64,000 bases of DNA from Marsupella aquatica (taxonomy: Eukaryota > Marchantiophyta): contig OZ316895.1 of the NCBI GenBank assembly GCA_973895155.1, positions 17,174,001 to 17,238,000 of the forward strand, in the 5' to 3' direction. The notes under the pieces were generated by a model. That model had not been told where the DNA came from, searched no databases, and saw only the letters and a program-made list of their open reading frames with translations. How positions within the stretch are numbered: position 1 is the first letter of the stretch; every line of letters begins with the position of its first letter. Shown in pieces: positions 34,113 through 44,135 of this stretch. Made by a program: the position numbers and the translations under genes.

Positions 34113-35583
34113 TTACGCTGAAGCTGTTTGTAGCGGTTGCTGTACCGCCCAGACACTCTTCTCTTCTCGGCTTTTACTATGATCCCGGTCAGAAACACTG
34201 CTGATTCTAACGAGATTCTTTCCTTGATGAGTAGCAACACCTTTAATCTGAAGCCAATCTTTATAAATGTAGTGGTCGTCTTCGACGTCCTCCGTCGACA
34301 TTGCAGTCGTCATCGTCGTTGGGCGAACTAGTCTCCGCATCGAAGCCTGATTGTCCGGCTTGAGCACATACCCAAAGCTGTAGCGCTCACATTCGGCCTG
34401 TTGGCCTGGCGCGTACATCACGCGGTGCATGTTGCTGCGTAGAATTCCTCCGCTCCATTGAACCAGTGCGTCGGCAATGTTCACGATTGCACATCCCGGT
34501 TCTGGTCGCACCCATCTCCAGTTACAGTCTTCGTTTGCAAGCCCTGGTGGAAGGATTTGCAATCCCCCAATTACGTTGAACAGTATAGTTATGCTCCCGT
34601 TGTCAGTGTGCCCGGCGCTGGAGGCTTTGCGCTTCCCAGCCGGCTGGGGCGGTACGTGGATCAGGCGAACAGTCGTCATCGAGGGCTTCGATGTCGGATG
34701 TAGCGAGGCGAGAGTCCCAGACGGGAGATCCAAATGAGTGTCAAGGTGGCCGAGGATCAGAGTGCAAATGTCGTGTGCATGATAAATAAAGGACTTCAGT
34801 AGCGGCTTCGATCTTTCAACAGGTGAAGGGTGGGCTTGTGGAGCACTTGTGCCCAGGATATGATCCTGAGTGACGCTGTAAAACTCCCACGAGTCTGCCG
34901 CACCGTTCTCGAGCTTATGAGATCCTATGGCCTTGTACCTAAACATTTGCATATATGAGCAAACGATTTAGCTCTTCTACTCGTCATACATAATCATATA
35001 CATCAAAGATCAAAGACGAGGGGCCGCACGGATTCGGTCGAGCCCATAAAACAAAGTCAGAGTTGTTCTCACCCAAATATTCTAAGCTGTGGCGGCTCAA
35101 GGACTGTAAACGTCAGTTTCTCCGAAGTGTCTAAAGCGCTGACTTCACGGTCGAGTTCGAGAACACCGACTGCATCATTCGTGAAGCTCTTGCCTTCTGG
35201 TGTGTCCTGAAGGTCGAGCAAAAAGAATCCATAGTGTGTACTTGCTTCGAAGAGTCTTTTGGACTCAGCCGGGTCAAGCGCGAGCAATCTACCATATGAC
35301 AGTTTCGGGAGATTACATGTCGGCACATCGTCTGGGAAAGGAGGCTGACTACGAAAAATCTCTTCAGTTGGCATGTCGAAGAACTGAGGGATAGTGCTGA
35401 ACACGTACTGAGATACAATAGCTATCTACTGGTCGTCTCGATGTAATTTTAGTCATTCTCATATCTGGTGGGACATATATATCGTTCACGTCTACTGTCA
35501 ATCAATTTCAGTCATACCTCTCTGGTGGGACGGCTATAATTGTCACGTCTGCGGCCAAAGGATGGGAGGCGATGCCCTTCCAT
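34113..35583 (-). CDS. 2-oxoglutarate/Fe(II) oxygenase, fungal-like type
   Basis: Three exons on the minus strand: 35583-35518, 35407-35073 and 34938-34113, joined by GAG|GTATGA...CTCAG|TAC (phase 0) and GG|GTGAGA...TTTAG|GTAC (phase 2). The result is 408 codons from an ATG. The N-terminal half resembles the DIOX_N region, with STHYGFFLLDLQ at about residue 75. The core has the Fe(II) ligands in GHTDNGSITILFN (H244, D246) and SNMHRVMYAPG (H305), and the 2-oxoglutarate arginine in ERYSFGYVLKP (R319). Such enzymes oxidise small molecules in the cytosol; the substrate is unknown. HTDNGS, LRSN.HRV and RYS recall fungal IPNS-like oxygenases more than the usual plant DOXC pattern, from memory. A decayed duplicate lies 5 kb away. 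Confidence 0.88.
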
Positions 35584-35727
35584 ATGCCGGGAATAAATGC
35601 CTCCACAGAGAACAGAAACGCCACAGTTTCTGTTTTGGCGTTACCGCGTTCGTTTTTCTTGTCACGTTTTTCTGTTTTGGAACTCAGATTTGTTACTGCT
35701 CTTGAGTAAGATTTCCTGAATGTAATA

Positions 35728-35747
35728 AACGATAAATATATTACACG
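35728..35747 (-). promoter_or_regulatory. Possible TATA element of the oxygenase gene
   Basis: On the minus strand TGTAATATATTTATCG lies about 150 bp before the ATG at 35583. AT-rich context makes chance matches likely. Confidence 0.25.
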
Positions 35748-36273
35748 CCAAACAAAGTACAAGTAAAAGAAAATTAGTTCTTGGACCCCTTGGCTAATAA
35801 AATCAGGGGAGAGAGTAGATCTGAGCTATCTCCATTTCTTATTTCCGTAAATCTCATCCGTCCATCATAATGGCCAATCTATGGCTCAAAAGAAAGATCT
35901 CAAATAGATCTATGGATGGGTTCTGTCTCTTTTGCAAATGGGTTAATATTTTTCAAATGAAAAATTAAACAAATCCAAGCCTTCCTAGCTGTCGATTTTG
36001 TTTATTTTATGATCTTTGCCGTCCATTTTGTAATGCCTCTAGAAATCTTATTCATCCATGTTAGAAGGCGATCTAGGGTGCAAAAGAAAGATCTCAATGA
36101 AATCTACGACTGGGTATTTTTTGTTTTGAGAATGAGTAAATAGTTTTGAGTATAAAATTCGATAAACTTTCAAGATTCCAGCCATTCCTCCTCCCCGATC
36201 CTGGGTTTCTATGTGCTCTTCCCAGCATTAATGGCCGTACAATACGAGAGGTCCTTACATACCGGGAGTTGCG
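35748..36273. repeat. Upstream region with a ~200-bp degenerate direct repeat
   Basis: Blocks ATCTCATCCGTCCATCATAATGG, AAAAGAAAGATCTCAA, GATCTATG.ATGGGT and AATGGGTTAATA.TTTT (from about 35850) recur as ATCTTATTCATCCATGTTAGA, AAAAGAAAGATCTCAA, ATCTACGACTGGGT and AATGAGTAAATAGTTTT (from about 36045). Two units, diverged. AATTAGTTCTTGGACCCC at 35772-35790 is the motif also seen near 12.7 and 25.0 kb. Confidence 0.6.
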
Positions 36274-36610
36274 GTTTAACAAGGAAGTTATCAAGTTAGT
36301 TATTAGTTATTAGTTATTACATGAAAAATATTTTTTATAAATCTTTGAATTTAAGTTTTAAAATTAGAAATATAACTAAAACGGTTACACAGTGACAATT
36401 TTAACCGTCTTGCTCTTTGCATTTCCAATGTTTTTATTTTTCTTTTTACGGCACGGTGTCCTAAAATTTACACCCAAATTGACACAAACACGAATGAAAA
36501 CTATAAGTTTGATTCACAAAACTGACGAGTCTTGTTTGTTGCGGTTGTTGTTGACGTGACACGCTGTGGTGCCAGGAATTTTGGAAGGGACCTCTAGTGG
36601 GGTCCGTAAC
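36274..36610 (+). repeat. Dispersed repeat family 2, copy
   Basis: About 337 bp, collinear with 27801-28124 from TTTAACAAGGAAGTTATCAAG to CTCTAGTGGGGTCCGTAA. The copy at 11121 shares only its right half. Confidence 0.8.
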
Positions 36611-37029
36611 AAAAGAAGTCCATATAGCAAACCAAAGAAGTCCAAAGTGGACAAACACAAAAGACTCAATTGCCCAACCCTAAAGAAAAAGAACAAAAGA
36701 ATTGAAAGGTGCTTATCCACAAGAAGTGCTCTACCTATTTTAAGTTAAATTAGCCCATACAGTGCTTGTGCACAAGTGTCCATCTTGCATTCCCCTGTTC
36801 CCTGACTTTGCTGAACTTCATTTTCCATCTCCCACTACACTCCGCAGTTTGCACTTGCCAATTACTGCGACTGTGGTTAACCTCATTTGCAGTACATAAC
36901 CAACCACTTTGCTAACGTGGTTTGTGACTAAAAACTATGGTTGGTCACTCCCAGTAGCCACCTCCCCCACCTGAACAGTTGGGGAGTTCGCCAGTCTGGC
37001 AAAAATTTCAAATTCTTAAAAATATGTTG
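36611..37029. other. No feature seen
   Basis: Short interval without gene or recognised repeat. Confidence 0.4.
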
Positions 37030-37675
37030 CTCCCCCGGGGTCCTCACTAGCTTCTTTTCTTCCAACCCATCGCGCGTGAAGATGTTAGGGGTTTTAAATA
37101 GAATTGCGCGGAAGAGTTTCAAATACTAGGGGTGTCTTAATCCAATATTGAGACTTACAAGAACTATAGCGGTTTTTAATATCAAATGTGAGAATATTCC
37201 ATAAAGTTAAGGGTTAAAAAATACTACAAATCTACTTTATTTTCTTAAGTTTTAGGGTGTTTATTACTTGAAAACTTTGTAGGTGATATATCTGGGACAT
37301 GTTAAGGATTGCTCTTAGTCTTGTGACTCATAGGTTACGGCACTTAGGCTAACCACAGTTAGGATCTTAGCTGAGGTTAGGTTAGTCGTGTGTGACCTTG
37401 TATATACCAGGGCTAGTGTAAGCCGCTGGTGGGTGGTGCTAACTCATTGTAACGGAGCAACTTGAGGAAGAGGAAGAGCATGTGTGTTCGTCTACTCTTG
37501 AAGTAAAGCTTGAGTGTTCGTGTGGACATAGCCTTGGAGAAGAGGTGAACCACGTAGAGATTGTGTCGACTACGTGTGCATGGAATGAGTCATGGTTGTA
37601 TGGTCGTTGCGAATGACGTCTTAGTTCAACAAGACCTCCCTTGGACTGGCCGACCCTTGGAGTGAGGGCCCGAGG
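37030..37675 (+). mobile_element. MITE family 1, copy 4, split by a solo LTR
   Basis: Left part 37030-37299 starts CCGGGGTCCTCACTAGCTTC with CCATCGCGCGTGAA and runs to GTAGGTGATATATCTGGGACA. The right part resumes after the LTR at 37632 with AGACCTCCCTTGG and GGAGTGAGGGCCC, matching the ends of the other copies. The MITE was therefore in place before the LTR element inserted. Confidence 0.7.
37300..37631 (+). mobile_element. Solo LTR of a Ty1/copia relative, second copy
   Basis: 332 bp from TGTTAAGGATTGCTC to GTTCAACA, same family as the copies at 5797 and 53682. The flanks GGACA and AGACC agree only partly, so a target duplication is absent or mutated. The element sits inside a MITE copy. 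Confidence 0.88.
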
Positions 37676-38139
37676 CTAGTCGAAGCCCATCGAGTTGTTT
37701 GACTCTTTGGCTCACACGCAGAATAATTATTTAAAATAAGATTCATTCTTGGGGGAAAATTCTAGAATAATTGTGCTTGCAATGAAAAGTAAAATGACAC
37801 TGTCTAGACAATGTATCTAAGGTGAGATGAGAGTACCTCCAAAGTCCAGCAAACAGTCCAGACTGTTTGTAGGGGGTTCAAAGAGCCCGAAAACTTATAG
37901 AATACAACTTGAGGAATGGTAACACTTCCTGAGTCCTTGGCATATATAGGAAAGATCATGTAACGAATGGGTGAAAGTATAAATACATATTTACTAGATA
38001 TGATGAGACTCACAACAACAGCAAAGTTTGTTAAGTCTCTAAATGTATTCAAAATCTAATCTATGCATGCCCCTAGTCTTTATACTACCATATATGCATG
38101 TTGGATGGTTAATCATACCCTAAAACCCTAAATCATATA
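37676..38139. other. No gene recognised
   Basis: AT-rich, between the MITE and the CACTA-type region. It may belong to the element ending at 38553. Confidence 0.4.
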
Positions 38140-38553
38140 CTAAACACTAAACCTCAAAATAGTCATTTATCATTTTTGGTTTAAATGACTACTAACATTT
38201 TTAAACACTGATATTTGCATATTGTATTAATAGTCATTAGTCACTGTCATCCGAAATGACGTCCCAAATGTAAAACATTGATATGACAGGGTTTTTGTCA
38301 ATCGCATCATTGACGGAGACTGTCCAAAATGACTACAACTCATCAGTGTTGTCATTATAGCAATCAAAGTCATTTGGCTCATTGATTTAAATGACTCTAT
38401 TAAAGTTATTAGTCATTTTTTTGCTCCGTCATTATAGACAGTCATTAATGTGTCATTCATGTCATGTCATTGAAATATATTGCATTTGGGCACATAAGCC
38501 ATATGTGTCATAGTCATAAAAGCTTGCATAAAAGGTCCCATTTTCTACTAGTG
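38140..38553 (+). mobile_element. CACTA-type terminal region, second copy
   Basis: GTCATT / AATGAC recurs more than ten times between about 38160 and 38520. The segment ends ATTTTCTACTAGTG (38540-38553), which inward on the minus strand is CACTAGTAGAAAAT. It has the same architecture as 7320-7641, which supports a shared family. The partner terminus was not found. Confidence 0.6.
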
Positions 38554-39714
38554 TACCTAGGGGCCCCAAACCAATTTATTTGTTATTTTCACCCCCATTT
38601 TGTATACGGGCTAGTATTGCCTCAGTAGACTAACTCAACCTCTGTCTTTGTTGGTGTAGGGCTTCCGGCTGCCCTCCCGCTACCATGTGGCAAGGTGCCA
38701 TTGGCTGCAGGCTTAACCCGCTTCTTTCCCCCTTCCTGTGTTTCTGGCCAAAAGTTCCATGCTGACAATTCAAGTGTAGCTTAACTCTGCTGCAGCGCAT
38801 AATAATCAGATCATTTAAGGGGGACATAAGCAAGTTCAGTCTGCAGCCAATGGAGCCTTGCCCCTGTCTTGCCACAGGGCAATGGAGGCCCTTGTACACT
38901 AATGAAGATAGAGGTTGAGTTAGGTCTACTGAGGCAATATTAACCCATCTGCAAATCATAACGGGTTCAGTTTAGTAAATCAATTTGTTTGGGGGACACC
39001 TTAGTAAATTCAGTTAAATTGGGGATCAGGTTAACTAGTCAAAAGCTGTGAGACAAAATCAGCCGTAAAGGAGTATTTTTGCCTGGAATCAGTGGGAAGG
39101 TCACAAATGTCATATTGTAGGAAAGGGGCGTGAGACCGTAACTATTTCCAGGCCTCTTAATCTAAAGGGAGCTGCTATTGGGCAAATCCCACCTGACCTG
39201 TTCAGGAGGCTATATTTCTGTTGTTGATTTCTATTTCATAGTAGGAAGGAGTTTGAATTCTTTGATTTTTCATCCATGTGCAATTTCCCGAAGAGTTTTC
39301 CCAATTTTAAAAATGACCCCCCTGAATGATTTTTGCATTTTTTTCTTTTCAGAGTTTGAAAGTGGCACAAGAGAACCACACAAACCCCACTCATCCAACA
39401 CTGGCTGGAGATGCTTCTGTAGAGAACCCACATGACCACATTTAAGATTATTGTACTATATACTATTTGATTTGTTGGATCATGAAAGTCCAATTTTTTC
39501 CATGTGTTACTGAAAATACCCCATTGTAATGCTTTTAATTTTGTGTTTATATTAACCCCTTCAAATACAATTTGGAACTCTTTTCCTTCACCTATCCTCA
39601 ATTGTGTCCCAGTTTGAATTTGGAAACTAAAGCCAGGATGGCCAGCATGTTGAACACAGTGCTTCTATGGACCACATTTTGGTGGTCCATGCGAGTTTGG
39701 GGCCCATAACTTGA
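38554..39714. other. No gene recognised
   Basis: A pair of ~32-bp inverted phrases (GCCTCAGTAGACTAACTCAACCT near 38610, and its complement near 38912) flanks a 300-bp stretch with a GC-richer centre, perhaps an old foldback element. Nothing coding is convincing. Confidence 0.4.
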
Positions 39715-40015
39715 TGATTATAACTCCTAAAATTGATAAGGCTAGAAGTTAAGGCATTACAGTGCACACATCCATAAGGATTGGTATAAGGTTTAACCTA
39801 AATTGTAACTTTAAAATAGATAATTAAAGCTACAAGTTGAGGCACTCTAGTGGCACACATCCATTAAATATGGGGGTAAGTGTAGTCTTTGACCCTATGG
39901 TAGCTGTAACGTGAAAATTGATGAGGTTGCAAATTAAGGCATTGTAGGTTCACATCTGTTGGTGTACTGTTTGACCCCACTTGTAATCTTAAGATTGATA
40001 AGGTACAATAGACAT
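39715..40015. repeat. Degenerate tandem array, ~95-bp unit
   Basis: Recurring blocks: AATTGATAAGG, AAGTTAAGGCATT, CACACATCC and GGTTTGACC..A.TTGTAACTTTAA. About three to four diverged units. Confidence 0.55.
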
Positions 40016-40890
40016 TTCAATAATCCCAACACTAGACTAACATCATTTGAAGTTAATTTTTTCATTCTCATTTTTTCAAAATTTTGATAATATATAAATG
40101 CACAGAGTTGACCTAAATTATGTACATGGCTTTGACTTTGTCAACTTATGTAAGTAGGCTTAGGGTAAGGTTGGCTTAGCATAAAAGTTGAGGTATATAT
40201 CCCCTATATCCTCTCCATCTCAACAAAATTTGAACTCATTTGGTTAAGTGAAGTGAAGTCAACTTTGGTCTTATCTTAATTCACTACTCAGAAATTTGTT
40301 TGAGCTTAATCTTCTAGCCACAGATTTCACCACAGATTCCACTAGTTTTCCTAATCTTAGATAATTTTCAGCTCATTTGGTTGAGTAGAAAATGACAAAT
40401 CACATGGATTTGGCTTGATTTTGTCCATAGCTTAATTTTAGCCGGCTTAGGAAAGTGGCTAAGGGTAAAATTGTGCCAATTTCAAGTCCAAATATAGTTT
40501 TATTTTGAACTCACAATTCTGACCTCAGTTTGAGCTCAAGCTTTAACTACATAATTATTCTCCTAGATTTCCTCTAGCTCTCAACAAAATTTCAGCAGAA
40601 ATTGTAAGGGGAAAGTGAAAAATTGTAAAGGTTCAGATTGATTTTGGTTTCTTGACATCAATTTCGTCACCTTTAGGTAACATAGGCTTAGATTAAGATT
40701 GTTTTAAGACAAATTTGAAATATGAAATTATTTAGAACTCACAATTTGGAGCTTAGTTTGAGCTCAAACTTCAATGGTCGCCTAGCTTCCCTAGGATCCT
40801 ATAGAGAGTTTTCAGCCCATTTGGTTGAGTAGAGCAAAAATGAAATTGTCTAGGGATCCAGGTTTATTTTGGCTTCAACTTAGTTGACCT
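40016..40890. repeat. Degenerate repeat array, ~220-bp unit
   Basis: TTTGAGCTCAA.CTT, TTTTCAGC.CATTTGGTTGAGTAG and GATTTGGCTTGATTTTG-like blocks recur near 40230, 40310-40400, 40530-40640 and 40760-40860 in constant order. Strongly diverged; no ORF. Confidence 0.55.
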
Positions 40891-42789
40891 ACATTACTGG
40901 CCCGTATTTAGTTACTCGTTACAGACAACAAATCACTTCACATTGGAGATCAAATAAGATGACACTGAATCAATTTACATGGGAAGGGGCATTCAAGTTT
41001 ATATATAACAACTTGGAAAAATGTGCATGGGAGATAGTAAAGTTTGTACATATTCTTCATGTCAAGCTAGATTTTCAATATTTAAGAATATTTACATATA
41101 TTTTACCACAAGACATTATTGTGCTGGAAGTGAGGTACACAAAATCTTCTCATGATCGGCTGAACTGATGGGCGTTGATTTGAGCTTTTCTCTGGGCATT
41201 CTTCCCCATGTGGGCTACCTCTTTGTTTCACTCAAAGTTTATTCATCCAGGGGCCAAAGAAGATTTTGAGGTGAACACATAATGTTCTTAGGCCTGGACA
41301 TAATGTTCTTAGGGGGACAGAAATGTTCATGGTTTATGAAACTTCACATTTAAAATCTTCCGCAACTCTGCCGTGGCAAAGTACTCGAAATGCTCCTTGT
41401 AACAAGAGCAGCGCTCTCTAAAAAATAGGATTCATTAAGAATACTCCCCCAAAAAATCTCAAGTAGCTCTATAGCAATAAATTAGTCAAAATCACTATTT
41501 ATAACAAGAACTCAAAAATAGTATTCAGCAACAATGCTTATGCAAATTAAAATTCCCTTTAGCTCCACAGTGGAAAAAATTCTACAAACCCGGTAAGAAG
41601 AGCAATGTTATATGAACTACAAAATTATGTAAAAACATTTCTGAAAGTCGTATAATCATACCGCAAAGTGCCAATGCCCTAGAATCTTAAGAAAGTGGAG
41701 GTATTTGCTTGATCTACCCCCAAAATGAAACTTGTTACTTGATCAACCCCTTGAGGTCTATCAATGGTCCATATCTGAGATCTAAAGGTCCATCAACGGT
41801 CCAGATTGGGGAAAATCATGGAGGGGGTTGATTAAGCAGCCAAAATTTTTCAAGAAGGGGGTGTACTAAGCATATCTCTCTAAGAAAGTGTGTAGAAAAA
41901 TATGAATCCATTGTAAAAATTGAGGTTATTTCCAGGGCATTAGATTTGCCCCATAGTCTCCTTGGTGAGAATTGTTTCTTTGGTTCATGAGTCATTGTGT
42001 TGGTTGTTTCCCCTTTAGCTAGCGGGGCTTACTAAAAATTATTTTTGAGTAAATTGAGTTCATTTGTATTTTACCATTGAACAAATTACTTGAGGCAGTA
42101 TGAGTAAAATGTGAAGTTTCATAATTAAACCATGAAGGCCAAATCAGGTATTTATATAAGGGCCTAATGTACTTTATATTTTATATATTTTTTGAACTAT
42201 ATTGGGGAATGGAGCGAAGCCTTTCAACAATTAAAGTGCTCTGGCCTCTGACAAAATATCTTTAAGACAAAGTTAGGACACGGAAAATCTTTGGACGGAA
42301 ATGATTATTTAATCATTGACACTATTTTGTATGGACAGAAAAGTTAACACTAGTATTAACTCCTATAATAGACAATTGTGCCACTTTTTAGAGTGGGTGT
42401 CATTCAAAGTTGCAAGGCACAAAAATTAGAAAATCTGACCAAGAGAAGGAATAAACCAAATTGAATTATATTTAGTGTGAAGTAAAGAGTGACACTTTTT
42501 CTAAGCAAGAAGCAAAGGGGCATGTCAGGGAATGTCAATGCACAATAATCAAGTACTTTATGGACCATTTACGGATGGTACTACTCTCCATGCATATGAA
42601 TCCCCATGCATAGAAATAGTACTCTCCATGCCTAGGCATTCATATCAAGTACCACATGATGATCTATGTCCTAGGAGGAGTTTAATTGATTACAAATATT
42701 GATGGGAAAAGGTTTTCAAGGAATTCAAAAATGAAAAATATGAAAACAAAAATCATTCTTAACTGGTGATACTCTGTCGTTGTTGTTAT
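40891..42789. other. No gene recognised
   Basis: AT-rich. AGGTGAACACATAATGTTCTTAGG near 41268 recurs at 50460 beside the copia element. A ~50-bp phrase with GGTC.ATCAA.GGTCCA is repeated near 41760-41805. Open frames are short and unrecognised. Confidence 0.4.
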
Positions 42790-43530
42790 TGATTTTTTGC
42801 ACCCTTTTTGCACAACATTCTTAAGAACATCTTGGGCGACATCACGTTTTTTTTCTTAACAACATTTTGGGTGACACAACATTTTTTTTCTTAAATAACA
42901 ACATCTATTTTTCTTAATGACATCTTAGATGACATGACATCTTTTTTCTTAGTAACATCTTGGCAACATGACATCTTTTTTTCTTAACTACATCTTGAGG
43001 GACACGACATCTTTTCTCTTCACGACATCTTTTTTCTTCACGATATCTTTTTTCTTCAAGATATCTTTTGTGCAACGCATGGATATTTTCTTCACGGCAT
43101 CTTTTGTTCTTAACGATTTCTTGGCTGACACGACATCTTTTGTTATCACCAACATCTTGGCTGACACAACATCTTCCTTCTCAATGACCTCTTGGCCGAC
43201 ATGACATCTTTTGTTCTCAACTACCTCTTGGCCGACACGACATCTTTTGTTATCACCGGCATCTTGACCAAGACGACATCTTTTGTTCTCACATCTTGGG
43301 CGACACAACATCTTTCTTCTCAACAACGTCTTGGGCAACACGGCATCTTTCTTCTTAACAACGTCTTGGGCGACACGATATCTTTCTTCTCAACGACCTC
43401 TTGGCCGACACAACATCTTTATTCTCAACATCCTCTTGGCTGACACAACCTCTTTTGTTCTCAACGTCATCGGGAACAACATCTTGGATGTCACGACATC
43501 TTTTATGCAACGCACGGGTATTGAGCTAGT
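42790..43530 (+). mobile_element. Helitron-like 3' region with 36-bp minisatellite
   Basis: From about 42810 a unit of the form GACACGACATCTTTTGTTCT, CAACGACCTCTTGGCC repeats roughly 15-18 times, clean at 43100-43460. It is closed by CATCTTTTATGCAACGCACG, GGTATTGAGCTAGT, with CTAGT at 43526-43530 followed by T. CTAGT followed by T and a short hairpin just upstream (GTGC-AAC-GCAC in sister copies) match a plant Helitron 3' end. The 5' TC end is not located. Confidence 0.65.
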
Positions 43531-43584
43531 TCATGCATATTTTTATGTGTTAGCCCAGTCCATCCAAGTTTCATTTATCCATGG

Positions 43585-43928
43585 TGTTGAGCATAGACGA
43601 CATTCGCAACGGCAAGCCCATGAACCATCCAACGCACAATAGTCGACACAGAGAGATACGTGGTTCACCTCCACATGAGGCTACGTCCATGGGAACACAC
43701 AAGAGCTTTACTGCACTCTAGGCCGATCGGCCATACCAAGCATCCACAGCACAAGCTCTCCCTATCTCTCAACTAGCTCCGTAACAATGAGCCTAAGTTC
43801 CACCAGGGTCTGGCATCAGCCCTGGCTATATGCACAACAACACTACCACTAACCTTAGCTAGGTCCTAACCCGAGTTAGCCTAACTGTGGTTAGCACAAG
43901 AGTCACAAGACTAGAGCAATATCTAACA
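43585..43928 (-). repeat. Copia 3' LTR
   Basis: 344 bp, TG...CA ends (TGTTGAGC at the left, TCTAACA at the right as written on the plus strand). Preceded by target duplication CATGG. Differs from the other full LTR at about 43848 and 43857 (A versus G). Confidence 0.95.
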
Positions 43929-43940
43929 AACTCCCCCTTG
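43929..43940 (-). other. Polypurine tract of the copia element
   Basis: On the minus strand CAAGGGGGAGTT lies directly before the 3' LTR, in the usual place for plus-strand priming. Confidence 0.85.
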
Positions 43941-44135
43941 ACTCTTGTCTTGGGGACTGGACTAAATGCTACCATATGGAATCCTCAGCGGGAAGTTCTA
44001 GACAATCACCAAACCAGGTTTCCCCCTAAAAACCACAAGGGTTAACTAAGGGTTAACTAGAACTAAGCCGTAGCCTAACAGGAATGAGTAATCCATATAC
44101 AAATAGTCACACATTGCTAAATAACTCTACTTGCA

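Noticed and set aside
34113-35583. Gibberellin oxidase or other DOXC hormone enzyme
   Set aside because: The HTDNGS and SNMHRV patterns do not fit those families; only the general 2OG fold is supported.
37295-37636. Target duplication of the second solo LTR
   Set aside because: GGACA and AGACC agree only partly, so no true duplication is claimed.
42968-43642. Open frames of up to 119 codons on both strands
   Set aside because: They are translations of the 36-bp minisatellite, not proteins.
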